Of a stretch of 64,000 bases of DNA, positions 1 through 11,700 are shown piece after piece (within the stretch, counting starts at the first letter, position 1; the number at the start of each line of letters is the position of its first letter). A model generated the notes under the pieces. The model did not search any database. It had not been told where the DNA came from and was given only the letters and a program-made list of their open reading frames with translations. The stretch covers positions 855,001 through 919,000 of the forward strand of contig NC_132972.1 in the NCBI RefSeq assembly GCF_047496725.1, read 5' to 3'. The position numbers were made by a program, and so were the translations under genes. Origin of the DNA: Anoplolepis gracilipes. Taxonomy: Eukaryota; Arthropoda; Insecta; Hymenoptera; Formicidae.

Positions 1-88
1 GAGAATACCAATTGAAACTGTAAATCTGTAAAAGTTCAAAAAGATTAGAAGTAAAATACTCGAGGAAGAAAAGAATTATTTTTATTAC

Positions 89-509
89 CTCTATTTCTTT
101 GGCGCAAGGATTCTATCTCTTGATGTAAAGCAACCAAAGTTGCCTGATGCTGTTCCTGTAAAAATTTCATATTCTGCTCAAGCTGCACCACTCTGTCTAT
201 GTTCAAGCTTTGATGCCTAACATGTGCGAATCCATCATTCCTTTCACTCAAAGAAACCAGATCAGGTGGGGCTTTCTTTCCCTACAATGTAAATGATTAT
301 ATAAAACTCTTAATTAAAAGCTTAGAATCTCTTTTCATTAAAACATACAAATATTGCCAATAATTTGTAATATTGCCTTACATAAGTATATTTTAATAAA
401 ATTAAAAAGAATAATTTCCATGCATTAATTTATAAACATTTAATATAAAACATGTACTTACTTGAGGAAAGGGCACTGTTGGTAGTTTCATCAGCACTTT
501 GGATGTCAT
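89..509 (-). CDS. CCDC92/CCDC74-type coiled-coil protein, partial
   Basis: Two coding exons are visible: 509-462 (ATG at 509, 16 codons) and 281-89, joined in phase by GT-AG sites (donor at 461, acceptor AG at 283-282). A donor at 88-87 sends the rest of the gene off the left edge. Exon 2 encodes a short heptad region (LEQNMKFLQEQHQATLVALH, then IESLRQRN) typical of the N-terminal domain shared by CCDC92 and CCDC74. Members of this group are coiled-coil proteins, some reported at centrioles or cilia; no enzymatic role is known. The start is the first ATG before a clean donor. The family assignment rests on this one motif, so the exact orthologue is open. Confidence 0.7.
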
Positions 510-1308
510 TTTTATAAGTTTGTTGTTAATACAGATTAGAATGTATTCGTCTAATTGGTTTCCTCTTATCTATTTATAGTGTCTATTATTCTTGTCAGTA
601 GAATATCTCACATCCAATAGTTACACGCATCAGCACAATCGCATAGCTAAGTTTGCTAGCGTAAATGAACAATCTAGAAAAAAAAAGATATAATTTTACG
701 ATTAGTATTACAACAATCTAGATACATTTCTTTTTAAAACCATAAAATATTTTAGTCTGTCCTTGACTCTGTAGAAATTTACACTGTTTCTCAAAAATGT
801 AAATCCAAAAATCACTTTACATTGTTCATTTTAAATCTCGTGAAATAATTGAAGAGAATAGATATGTGTGAAAAAAGCAGTAGAAATCAATTAAAACCTT
901 GTAAATACTTTTAAACACGCTGCGAAAATGATATAATCACCGAACACATATTCTTCATGTATGATTATTGCAGAAGAGATAACCGAAAATTGCAGAATTT
1001 AAAAGCACTTCTCATTCGAATCTTACGGTGTACGCCATGTAAGGGTATAGTCTTTTAACTCCGTCGAGATTAACGATCATTATAAAATCACGACGACGTA
1101 ACGAAAAGATTTTTAGACGCGCTGCTTCGATGGAAAATGTTACGCATGTATGTCGAGAGATATTTGGAGAAAAACAATCTCACGCAGATGAAGAGACCTT
1201 ACCGAATGTACTTGGACTTGCGAAAGGTTCGATAGGACGAAAAGCGGATGAAAATCGCGAGCGCAGCGAAATCCGAAGATTGAATGAGAACGTCCTGCGC
1301 GCACATCG

Positions 1309-1316
1309 TGACGTCA
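1309..1316. promoter_or_regulatory. Palindromic CRE-like site TGACGTCA
   Basis: A perfect CREB/ATF-type palindrome, followed directly by a second CGTCA half-site, lies inside the CpG-rich block between two divergent genes. The motif is seen directly; function as a binding site is inferred from motif and setting only. Confidence 0.35.
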
Positions 1317-2402
1317 CGTCACGACGGCCGATTGGTCGGCGGTGTTTGACACATGGCGCTTTTCGGAACTGGAGGATTTGAATCATTTCCACGCGATTCG
1401 TCGGACACGTCATTTTCCTCGTACTTGCGGCAAAGGTATCGCTGAAAGATTAATCGCTCGAAATGCAGTTTTATTTATATAATCGCGCTATCACGGTTCC
1501 CGAAGTGAATCGTTCACGATTCCTCGGCCGCGTTCGAATCTCGCGCGCTTTCGTCGACCGACGAACAATCCACCTTTCTTACAGGGGTGCTCCGATATTT
1601 CCTCGCCCCATGATTTCTACCTAAAATCATTTCCCGCGGAGCTATTTTAACGCTCTCTCGTCAACGGGATGAATCATCGCGATCGTTTAAATTAATCGAA
1701 ATAATGAAACCAAAGTGACGTAAAGAGCGAACATCGTTGCCGCTAATATTGGAGCGAAAATGACGGCGAGGAAGCGCGCGATGAGCACCGTTGATTCAGC
1801 GAGGATACACCCTATTCGTCGTGGGTTTACCCGCGCCTTCCGAACCTCGGCTATCGCTTGGGAGTAGTATTGATCGGCGTAGCCGCGCCCACGCCTTTTC
1901 CGATTGTATCGCCCCGCGTAGCCGTCGCTTCCAAACACACGATCGACGATAAAAACACCCAACGTTTATTTTTCGTCTCGTCGACGCGACAGAGATAATT
2001 GTACGATTATTTTGATCTCTATATATATGCACGAGAAAAAATGGATGTAAAATGAAGAGAAATTTTTTAATTTAAATTTCGACACCTAAAAGAGATCTTT
2101 TCGTAGGAAAAGATTCCTTTCTCCACACGATTTAACCGACCATTTTTTTTTCGCAATTCAATTAAAAATTTTTATTCGCGATTTAAAAGATTATACATGA
2201 TTTTTTTCAATTGATGTAAAACCATACGATCAAAGTAACGATTTGTTGTTATTGTCCTTGGAATCTGACATGCAAAGAGAATACATTGTATTCTGCGAAA
2301 CATTTTCATTATAAATATCGATTAGATTCGTCTTCGCACATGTCGTTATTGAAACAGTAGTATGTATGTACGTATGTATGTACATACAGTAGTAATTATT
2401 TC

Positions 2403-2408
<6 letters not shown>

Positions 2409-2434
<26 letters not shown>
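2409..2434. repeat. (AG)n microsatellite
   Basis: Uninterrupted AG dinucleotide run upstream of the ten-exon plus-strand gene. Purine-rich runs of this kind recur near several gene starts in this window (near 15.1, 17.6, 23.9 and 25.3 kb). Confidence 0.8.
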
Positions 2435-2446
<12 letters not shown>

Positions 2447-2714
2447 TTCAACAAGAAAAAGGATATCGATTTTACAGCAGACACCAAACACCAATTTCAG
2501 CCCAGTTCAGGAAAGAAACCGAAAGGAATTTATCTCCATGTTCATCTTCCGCGTTTCCATGCAAGGAATCGTGCCCCAGTGTATCTCGTTTTATAAAATT
2601 ATACTTACTTTCCTTTGATATCCGTTATTTATGGAGCGGTTGAAGGGACGCGAATGAGTACACATAACCGCGAGCAAACCTTTGAAGTAACAAACATAAC
2701 CAAGGAAAAAAAGG

Positions 2715-5700
2715 ATGTCACTTCTTATGAATGCCGCGGAACCCGCTTATGTAAACGATAACGAAACAGAAAACTTGTCCCTTTCCGAGGACGAAAGCGA
2801 AGACTATAATTTTAAGGTAGATCCTCTCTTGACACAATCTTTAACGTATATACAATCATCTGTCATTTCTATATAGACATTTATAGTACTATATTTTTTT
2901 ATACATTATTGCTTTTGAAAAGAAATAAGATTCACTTTGTTCTTTTTATCTAAAGTACATACCTGCAAATCGTTTCAAGTACATAGTAAAGGATGTACGT
3001 AGACAGAGATGTCGAGAGGAAGAAGAGAATGTATGGGCTTCTTTCGTCAAACAGCAGGAATTGAATGGTTGTGATAGAAATGGAATTCAACCCTCTGTTC
3101 GAAGTATTAAACAGTTGTTGGATGAAGGTATGAAGGAAGCGGATAAGGAACTTAAAAGACTGGAGACGGATCTTTTGCCTGAGAAAATAAAAGAAAGCGG
3201 TAAAACTGGGAATAATCGCAAGAAAAAGCTAAAGGTAAGAGCAAATTTTCTATAAAGATAATACTATAAAAAGATATTGATTAGATCGCTAAAGTTCACA
3301 TAATAATAGGTAAATAATATCAGGGATTTGACTCCGAAGAAGATGCCAATTCCAAGAGACACTGGAACAGGTAACACCAATTTACTGCTGACGATTCACG
3401 AAGAGGAGAATACTTCCACTTATGAGAGGAAACAAGAGCCTGAACATTTTAAATCATATGTCAGAAAATCTCGCTCTGGTTACGCGACGTCGCGAAAGAA
3501 GCAATCTTCGTTGAAACAGCTTCATTGTACAACTAACGACGTCGAGTATAATTCCAGTCCTGAAAGTAGCGGACGTCGCGATGATATTGCAGATGGAGTT
3601 ATTCACGTACGACCGGATCCATTTGTCATGCACAAAATTTTAACAATGCAGAAGAGAGTCTGCGAGCTACTGGACGAAATTGCGTTTAGACTGGGAAATA
3701 TTCCAGCGCCGGATGGCATTAAAGATTTACAGAGGCGGCAACAGTGCGTTGCCGAATTCGTTGTACGATTCTCGAGAAATTATCTGTACGACCTTAATCG
3801 ATATGTGAAAGACATCCAGAGGCATATGAGCGTTGTATCTCCGCGAGCGATAATAAGACCGAATCACAGAAGCCTCGGACTCCACATGCACGCTATTGAA
3901 CATAAGCTACTCGCCGCTCACCAGTTACTGCTGCATGCATTAGTTGCCTATTGCAAACACATTCCTAGTTCTATTCTCAAAGGACATCCAGGAAAGTTTA
4001 GAGAGATATTACAAGTAGTTATCGATCTAAAGACTATGTGTGATAGGCTCCATTTAAACTATCTCGGTTCGGGGGACACTGACATTTTGTCGCTGGTAAT
4101 GCTTTATTTATTATTATTATATATTTAGATGATATATATATATATTTGAATTAGGTATATTTGAAAATAAATTGCATTTTTTTTGCACCTAACAAAAGTG
4201 CAAGATTTAAATTCGCTTACAGGTTTTCTAATTATAGGGAAAGGATATTGAGAGCAAATGCAATGCTATTTTGTCAAAGATGAAGCTTCATGTAGATAAC
4301 GACAGCCTTGATCCTAATAAAACGTCATCGATGGCATCCTTCACTCTACATTCGACAAATAAAAAACGGTTAAACCGCAAACAGTTATCTAATCGTTTAA
4401 GTATGTATAATATGGAAAATGCCAAAGCTCTCAAAAGTAATCCTAAACATAAAACAAGTATGTAAATTTATTTTGTGTACAAACAAATTAAATATATTTT
4501 GTAATATTTTAGCTTGTACGAATTATGTATGTTGTGCATTATTTTTTTAGATTATCAAAAGGATAAAAAATATAATACAATAAATACACATGTTAAAAAA
4601 ATCTCTAATGAGCCAATATCCAATCAACCATATGCCAGTCCTGTAACATCATCCAAGGATACAAATCAAATTAGCATTAGAAAGCATAAAATGTATCCGA
4701 AAGAAGAGGATATAAAAACTATGATGGACATGTTACCTATAGATTCAGATAATGTAAAGAATTTACATATAGAATAAGAATATTATAACATTAAAATTTC
4801 AATATTCTTTACATGCATTGTAGTGCAGCAACTTGGAAACACAGGAAAGACATAATACAATGCTCACAAGGAGAATACCCAAAGCGTCGAGAAAAATTCT
4901 TGATAACTTGCAAGATTCGAAACAATCAGAAAGTATAGAAAATATAGTTAAAAATACTGCCACAAATAACGATGATGAATTGATGAAAAAAGTGATGATT
5001 ACAGAAGAACATTTATCCAGCCTAGTACCAATTATAGCGGATCTTATGTCTTTTGTTTCAAATAAGGTAAGGTATAGTAAAAATAAACAAACCTCTTGCA
5101 TAAAAAATAAGATTTAATAAACTCAGTTATCTTAGTAATTTGACTAAACATTTTTCAAATTTATATGTATAGCAAAATGAATCAGAGGTGATGCCAGTTA
5201 CAAAATCAACTGCAAAAACACTAATGGATTTTCTGCAGAAATATCAATCGCCAAAGAGCACGAAAATCAGCGCTAGTTGCGATATATGTCATTCTTCTGT
5301 AGGAAGCAGTTGTGAATGTGAACACCTTAAAACAAATAGGTGATTATTTAAATTGTATTTTATGTTTTTTAGTTTCTTACTTTATATTTGAAGAGAAAAA
5401 TTATCATTTTGTTTTTATTCTAAGAACTTTGACTGAAACGGAAAAAAATGGCAAAAACATGCGACTGATTTGCATGTCATCGACAGAAAATGACTCAAAA
5501 GTACCGCGTTATTGTGACGCATCGTGCCAAGCAAACTGTGAAAGCTTAACAGAATTGTCAGATTTCGAAATAAAGGTAAATTATAAACGAATAATAAAGA
5601 TAAGTTAAAAATTATGAAGCATAAGAGATAAAATTTTGTATTAATTACATTATATTGAATTAATATAAAATTAATAGATGCAGGAAGCAAAACGTATAGC

Positions 5701-6061
5701 AAATTCATCGAATTACATCGAGCTCATTGTTTGCGAGGAAACCGAAATGAATTTTCTGAAATATAGACGTGAATATCAGCATTTGATGCAATCTGTTCCA
5801 ATGTATTCTAGCAACACCCAAAATAAACCATGGGACATTGTCGCATGGTAAGTGTAATATTAAAAAATAAGTTGTATTTGTATGTGTGATAATTTTATAC
5901 ACATACGCATTCGCACATATGTAGACAACAAATTATATACAATATTGGTTTACAGGATATCTGATAAACTCGTAGATGAATTAATAATGGAGATCTCAAA
6001 AGAATTACAAATAGACGATGTCATACGAAAGTTATTCGAGTTAGAATTTCAAGAATTCTAA
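2715..6061 (+). CDS. Conserved-looking protein of unknown function (weakly moonraker/KIAA0753-like)
   Basis: Ten coding exons join in phase: 2715-2816, 2956-3234, 3310-4095, 4238-4457, 4551-4753, 4824-5066, 5173-5339, 5425-5575, 5684-5847 and 5956-6061 (807 codons with stop). Exon 3 must use the AG at 3308-3309, because the AG at 3322-3323 gives an immediate stop. Exon 9 could also begin at 5678, adding two residues. The protein starts with an acidic serine-rich patch. It has a charged helical segment in exon 2, a helical hydrophobic domain in exon 3 (HVRPDPFVMHKILTMQKRV onward), a polar cysteine-containing middle, and an amphipathic C-terminus (WISDKLVDELIMEISKEL). No enzyme motif or membrane segment is seen. 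The C-terminus and layout recall centriolar-satellite moonraker proteins, but this is a guess. A poly(A) signal follows at 6179. Confidence 0.65.
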
Positions 6062-6178
6062 TGCTGTGCATCTTATGGATATCATATATAGAAAATGCAA
6101 AAAAAGAAATCGTATAAGGAATTATATATAAATTTGAGATATTTTATACATACATGTGAACTGATAAAAAATTTTGAA

Positions 6179-6184
6179 AATAAA
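6179..6184 (+). terminator. Poly(A) signal AATAAA
   Basis: Canonical hexamer 118 bases after the stop of the ten-exon gene and upstream of the next plus-strand gene. It supports separate transcription of the two. Confidence 0.6.
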
Positions 6185-6283
6185 ATATTGTTTTCTAAAT
6201 ATGTATCTCTCTTTTCCATTAATCTGTATAATATTTTTACATTTGATTGATGTGTGTGTTTAACACATTCCTTGACAGCTTTA

Positions 6284-6315
<32 letters not shown>

Positions 6316-6356
6316 TGGTATGTATATACCACAGTATTTCAATATGGCGCCTTTTT

Positions 6357-6366
6357 GTCACGTGAC
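6357..6366. promoter_or_regulatory. Perfect palindromic E-box GTCACGTGAC
   Basis: This ten-base palindrome matches the CLEAR/TFEB-type E-box and lies about 155 bases before the ATG of the mitochondrial LYR gene. A YY1-like ATGGCGCC stretch is just upstream at about 6344. This is where a promoter for the LYR/MTRFR unit would be expected. Binding is inferred, not shown. Confidence 0.45.
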
Positions 6367-6521
6367 CGTTTTAGTTTCTCGAATTCTAGTCAGACAAAGA
6401 CATGCAAAACTGTTGAAATTGGCACCTTTTACGCGTGCCCCCATGTATCCTCACATTTTCAATATAATAGTTTGTACATCTTGATTTATTTTGATTTTCC
6501 TGATTATTGCGGTAAATCGTG

Positions 6522-7105
6522 ATGAGCCGACAAAGTATTTTGAAACTTTACAAGGATATTTTGAGATACGGAGAAACTTTGAGATTCACAAATAAGGGAT
6601 ATTTTCGACACAGAATACGAGTAGCTTTCAAGAATAATAAAGATCTGACAGACGAAACGATGATAAATTTTCAATTAAAGGTAATTAGGTTTCTGATTTC
6701 AATCACACGTGGATGATATATCGTTTAATATATATTATAACCTCTCTTGTCTTTTCTAACTTTTATAAACCATCGATATAATGCACCCTTCTTTTCAATG
6801 TTTATTGCATTCATAACATGTGGATTAAGTATATAGAATGTGAATAAGAAATTTAAGTTTAATTTGATTATTTTATTATTTATTATTATTTATTATATAC
6901 TTTGTTTTTCCTATTCATATTTGTATGTATATGTTATAGATATATCCAATATAAGTCAAAATTGCTAATTTATTTTAAAATTTTTATTTTCCATGATATT
7001 ATATAATATTAAAAATTGTTTAGTGATAATAAAAAATTAATGAATTTCTTTTTTTTCTTATTTCAGAAAGGTATGAAATTTTTGGAAGCCAAAAAAGTGA
7101 TATAA
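6522..7105 (+). CDS. LYR-motif mitochondrial microprotein (MIEF1-MP / L0R8F8-like)
   Basis: Two exons, 6522-6680 and 7067-7105, join in phase 0 to give 65 residues. The first carries SILKLYKDILR, a variant LYR motif (LYK at residues 9-11), followed by a basic FRHRIR segment; the second ends the third helix (KGMKFLEAKKVI). Order, spacing and length match the human MIEF1 upstream-ORF microprotein. That protein binds mitochondrial acyl carrier protein and MALSU1 on the assembling mitoribosomal large subunit. No cleavable presequence is obvious, as is usual for small LYR proteins. The stop lies only 88 bases before the MTRFR start on the same strand, and no AATAAA is seen between them. The ATG at 6522 is the first suitable one after the E-box promoter candidate. 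Confidence 0.85.
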
Positions 7106-7193
7106 TTTTTTAGCATTACAAGAGACAAAGTATGAAAATAGTCTTCTTTATAGATCTTGTTTTTTGTGAGCTGCACTTACCATATGACATTTT

Positions 7194-7700
7194 ATGAAGA
7201 GAATCATGTTTGCGACTTTCTTATCAATGTGTCAAAAGACTCGCAGCAGGATTTGTTCTTCAATCAACTATAAGGAGTTTTTGATATTAAGTGGTGTGAT
7301 TAATAATTATAAAAATGTATCAATTCGTAGCAAGTCATTCAAAAGTCAACTTGATTATTCGAAAGTGCCCAAGCTGAACGAGGCCGACCTTGAGGAACAG
7401 TTTATTCGTGGCAGTGGTCCTGGTGGCCAGGCGACAAACAAGACGAATAATGCAGTATTGTTAAAACATAAACCAACGGGACTCGTTGTCAAATGTCATG
7501 AAACAAGGAGTCTATGGGACAATAAGAAACGCGCACGCGAGATCATGATAACAAAACTCGATAATTTGCTGAACAAAGAGCATTCCATCAAAGATCAGAT
7601 ACACATCCTCGAGAAAAAACATCGAACGCAACAAGATTACAGAAAAAGAAAGTTGGCCGAGATGAAAAAAGCTTTTCGGGAACGCGAAGGCTTGACATAA
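7194..7700 (+). CDS. MTRFR: Mitochondrial translation release factor in rescue (MTRFR/C12orf65)
   Basis: Single-exon frame of 168 residues, about the size of human MTRFR (166). Residues 1-50 are basic and lack acidic residues apart from one Glu, as expected of a mitochondrial presequence. The class-I release factor signature GSGPGGQATNKTNNAV follows, with GGQ at 77-79, then the conserved GLVVKCHETRS block and a lysine/arginine-rich C-terminal tail for ribosome contact. Codon-recognition domains are absent, which fits the rescue-factor branch rather than mtRF1/mtRF1a. In vertebrates the protein frees peptidyl-tRNA from stalled mitochondrial large subunits. Two ATGs close together (codons 1 and 5) could serve as start. 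The gene lies 88 bases after the LYR gene and may share its mRNA. Confidence 0.93.
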   Translation: MKRIMFATFLSMCQKTRSRICSSINYKEFLILSGVINNYKNVSIRSKSFKSQLDYSKVPKLNEADLEEQFIRGSGPGGQATNKTNNAVLLKHKPTGLVVKCHETRSLWDNKKRAREIMITKLDNLLNKEHSIKDQIHILEKKHRTQQDYRKRKLAEMKKAFREREGLT

Positions 7701-8761
7701 TGCTTTATTTTATGTAAATTTCCTCCAAAGGATATGTATATGTAAATACTAATTCTAGCTTTAGAAATAAACAAAATATACGTAGATTGTTACTTTTAGT
7801 TTAAGATAAATTAAGGATCAAAATAATTGTTAAATTATAATCAATTTAAGAATCAATGGCACTTTAAAGTTGATCAAGCCGTACTTTTATTTGTTTGATT
7901 TGAAATTCCTAAAGAAATAAAAAGCTTTTAAAAACTGTAATTATATAGTTGCATCAATTTTTGTTATTATTTGATTCATTGTTTCTAGATTACAAGTAGG
8001 GTTATACAAATAACTTGGAAAAAACATACAAATTAATCTCACAGATATGATTTTATGGAATTATAGAGGTGTAATAAAACATGTTTTAATGAAAAATTTT
8101 TATATCTTTAATAATGATAATTTCTCTTTTTGAACTCGTGAGCGACTTACAGTTTTGTTTGAAATAAAGTAATTAGGTATATACTGAAAAAATTGAAAAT
8201 ATAGAACATCTTCAATAATATGCATAACAGAAATGAGTGATTATACTGTTATAAAGCTGTATGCAGTCTTGCGTACTCTAAAAATGTATACATTCTACAT
8301 AGAAGTAATTGTTAATAATAATTTGAACAAAATTGTCTTTAAAATGGTATACAATTTTCGTCTAATGCAAAATGACGAAAAAAAAGAAATAAAAAAAGGA
8401 ACAATAATAAATCTTTAGTAAAAAAAAAAAATAAAAAAAAATAAAACAAAAAAGTTGAAACTACCCTATCTGTTTCTGAAAACACAATGACCGCATCGAA
8501 AGAATGTACAATAAGATGTGTACTGGTGGTGAGGAGTGTTAACTAACCACCTGAAAGAACGTTACTAAGTAGAATGGTTTCACTAAAGAGATAGAGAGAA
8601 AGAGAAAGAGAATACTATGATGCGATGTTAAATACTATTCTCTACGTACACAAATAATATTTTTATACACAATGTACATCAGGACAATATCAGATTGCGA
8701 GATTGACCGTCGTTGAAATCTAACAATAAGTCCAAGTACTCTTATGTTTCACATATATTCT
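7701..8761. other. Convergent 3' regions of MTRFR and chiffon
   Basis: AT-rich stretch between two converging genes, with long A runs around 8418-8455 and a short GA tract near 8588. It is expected to hold both 3' UTRs. The 61-codon plus-strand frame at 8233-8418 has no domain and looks accidental. Confidence 0.6.
7766..7771 (+). terminator. Poly(A) signal AATAAA after MTRFR
   Basis: First canonical hexamer downstream of the MTRFR stop, 66 bases away. No equivalent is present between the LYR stop and the MTRFR start, consistent with this being the shared 3' end of both reading frames. Confidence 0.55.
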
Positions 8762-11700
8762 TCAGCTGCTCTTCAACCACCGTCCAAAGTGACCACGACC
8801 GGACTTTATGCGCTTCTTCGGCGGTTTGGGGTTGTTTGATCGGGGTGAACCGCCGGAACTTCTCAAGCGCCGGTTACTCGCAACCGTCACCGTCGATAAA
8901 ATACCATGATCCATATCTTGATCGTCGAGCTTCATCATACGCACGACCGGTTGGAATTCGATGCTGGAGCGACGCTGCTCGAGCTCGGTGGACGATATCA
9001 CCGACGGCGGACTGATAACGCGTTCCGATAACGCGCACTGATCCATCATCGGATCGGACGATTCCTGGACGTTGTCCGACGACGAGATGGCCTCGCTTTT
9101 GCGCTTTGCGTTGCGCACTCCGGAACTCGGCGATTGCTTCTTATTACAAGTAGACGTAATATTCAAATAGGCGTCCTTCTTACAATTCTCATCGTCGTAT
9201 ACTATTCCGTGATGATCGGACGACGACAGATTGTTATGAGCGACGGCCGTTTTCGACTGACGTTTCCTAGAATAGATGCGCCTCCGCGAACCCATTCGGC
9301 CACGCCTGGTCGTGGCAAACACAATACCGTGTTGACGACCGTGTTGTTTCAACAATTCCCCCGTGTTTTCGGACGAGTTCTCCTCGCAATTGCCGCCTCG
9401 CAGTTGCCGTTTCGGTGACGACAATTCGGAATTGGTGTTGTGATGTTTCTTAGGAACTATACCGGACTCTGTCTCTTTTCTACACTGCTGCAATTGTATA
9501 TTGTCCCGATTCTCGATCTCTATGTCTCGCGACTCACAGCTGTTGTTGTCGACGGCGTTAACGGCGATGGCAACAGCAACGTGGTCGCGTTGTCTTTGCT
9601 TCCTAACAACGGGCGACGACTTGACAACCAAATTTCTCTCGGTGATTGCGTTAACATCTTTTCTGCCGAACAGGCTCTTCTGATTCTCGTGATTCTCATC
9701 GTTACCCGACTCGTCGTTTTCCGAGATTTCCTCAATCTTCGACAAGTCTTTTCTACATGGATAATCCTTGTTCGACAAATAATTCTTATTCGTTGTATCG
9801 TCGCACGTGTTCTCTGAGATGGACAATGATTCCACGTAACTGCCTGTGTTCGTCGATAGACTCGTGTTGTCGTCGTTAACGGCGTCTACGCTCTTGTCTC
9901 TCTTCGCGAGCGCTTCGTGATACGATTTGTGAGACGTGTTGGTAGTACAGATTTCCAGCAAGGTGTCAGCGTCGCTCTTTCGGTTGACGTTCAATCGTTC
10001 CGCAACGGTTGGCAACACAACGTTATTATTCGACGTCGTTATCGTGTGAGAATTAGCTCCTTCCGATAATTTTCTGGACGTATCCAACGTATTTCCAGCA
10101 AAACTCCTGTCAGGATAGAGCCTTTTCTCCAGCAACGATCCCCGATCGCAGTCCATTGACATCTTGTTGTTCGTTTGTATTTTTTTCTTCATCTTGTTAC
10201 CAACTGGCCAACCCGTTCGGTTTTTCCTTCGTTTTCTCCTTTTCAGCGGAGTGTCTATATTCGCCTCACCACACTCGGAGCTAGCACATGATGAATTGTT
10301 TTCCAGACAGTTGGCGATGTCTCGACAGTTATCGAGCAACTCCAATAGATTTGACGGCGCACCCTTTGGTGTTCCGCAGAAACTATCGGCTTGTCCCAAC
10401 TCTACATCGGGCTCAAAAGAATCATCCAACTCTGTTACATCCTTTGCGCTCAGCATATCGTCGATAGTTTTCGCTATCTCCTTTAACTCCTCGTCCACAT
10501 CTGATTTGGGATCTTGTTTCTGCTCAGGCTTGGGTGTATTCGTGCGCGATCTGACAAATAACGGCGACTCTTCTATCGTGTATAGCGTCGACTGTTGCTG
10601 TTCTCTTTTGCGGATTATGGTGGACATGATGGCTAGCGTAGATGCATGGCAACGTGGGCTCTTTCTTGGTGAACGTCCCACACATCCTACACCGCGTCCG
10701 CGACCTCTTTTCCTGCTTCCTGCGTCAATTCTACTTTGCAGCTTCATTAATGTTTCGTGAAAATTCTCAATCTCGTATGGCAGTAGAAACGGTTTCATCG
10801 TATCGCATTCGCTGAAGCAGTGCCAAAATTCGGCACCCGTGTCTTGACGTTGATACGTTTGATACCACGGTTCGGACTTGGGTATAGCTTCAAAGGAGAA
10901 TTGCATTTTTTCAATCTCCGTTGATGGTTTGGACGGATATATCTTCTCAACTACATTCTCGATTTGTGATTTGCAGTCGTTCGATTGTTGTGCCGACTTT
11001 TTTAACGCCGCGTGTTCCCTACCATCCGTGAATCTTTCACCGGTATCCTTGACACCGGTCAACGGAGCCTGATACCTTAATCTGCTGCCCGGTGTCTCGA
11101 ACTTGTAATACTCGGTGTTGTCCTTGATAAACGCTTCAGCCTGTGTACGTCTCCTTTTTCTCGCTCTACCCAGGTGTAGCGAGTCCTGTGAATCCTCCTC
11201 GAGAAGTTCCTGTTTCACAGGACTGGAATTTAACAGCGAACTCAGCAACGTGGACGAATTGGCAGTTTCATTGGCTTCGCTGTCCTCTGTATCTTTCGGC
11301 AACACGCTACTTTGTTCGCTGTCGCTGGTCTGTTCATTCGAGTCATCTCGCTTCGGTTCGCCAAACATAAAAGATTCCGCCTCGTCGCTTAGCAATGACA
11401 GCTCCGACTTTCTCACGCGCTTAAACCGCACCACTACCGGCTTTTCACTCGATGACGGTGCTTCCTTTTTCTCCTCGCCATCGGCTTCTTTCGATGACGG
11501 CGGCTGTTGCGGATTGTTACTACCTGTCACTACACTTGATCGCAGCTTATTACCTAACACTTCCACTTTATAATATGCACGATTGTCCTCGATCAAACGT
11601 TCCTCCACTGACAACCGATGTCGGTATCGACCTCTGATACTTCTGCCGCCCCTTCGATTGAGACGGGGAGGATACTTGGGCTTCATACAACGATTATTCT

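Larger units (their letters stand above)
510..2714. other. Intergenic region with a CpG-rich block
   Basis: This separates two divergently transcribed genes (minus-strand coiled-coil gene and plus-strand gene starting at 2715). Positions about 1020-1980 are much richer in CG dinucleotides than the flanks and carry short open frames on both strands. They lack splice signals or recognisable domains, so I read the block as promoter or CpG-rich DNA. The rest is AT-rich with a GA microsatellite. No RNA gene was recognised. Confidence 0.5.

Noticed and set aside
1130..1381. 83-codon plus-strand frame overlapped by a 77-codon minus-strand frame
   Set aside because: Both strands are open only because the segment is CG-rich; no domain, no splice signals, and it includes promoter-like CRE sites.
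4514..4777. Ending the ten-exon gene at the in-frame stop at 4777
   Set aside because: A GTAAAG donor at 4754 joins in phase to five further exons with consistent phase and a poly(A) signal after the last stop, so the longer model is preferred.
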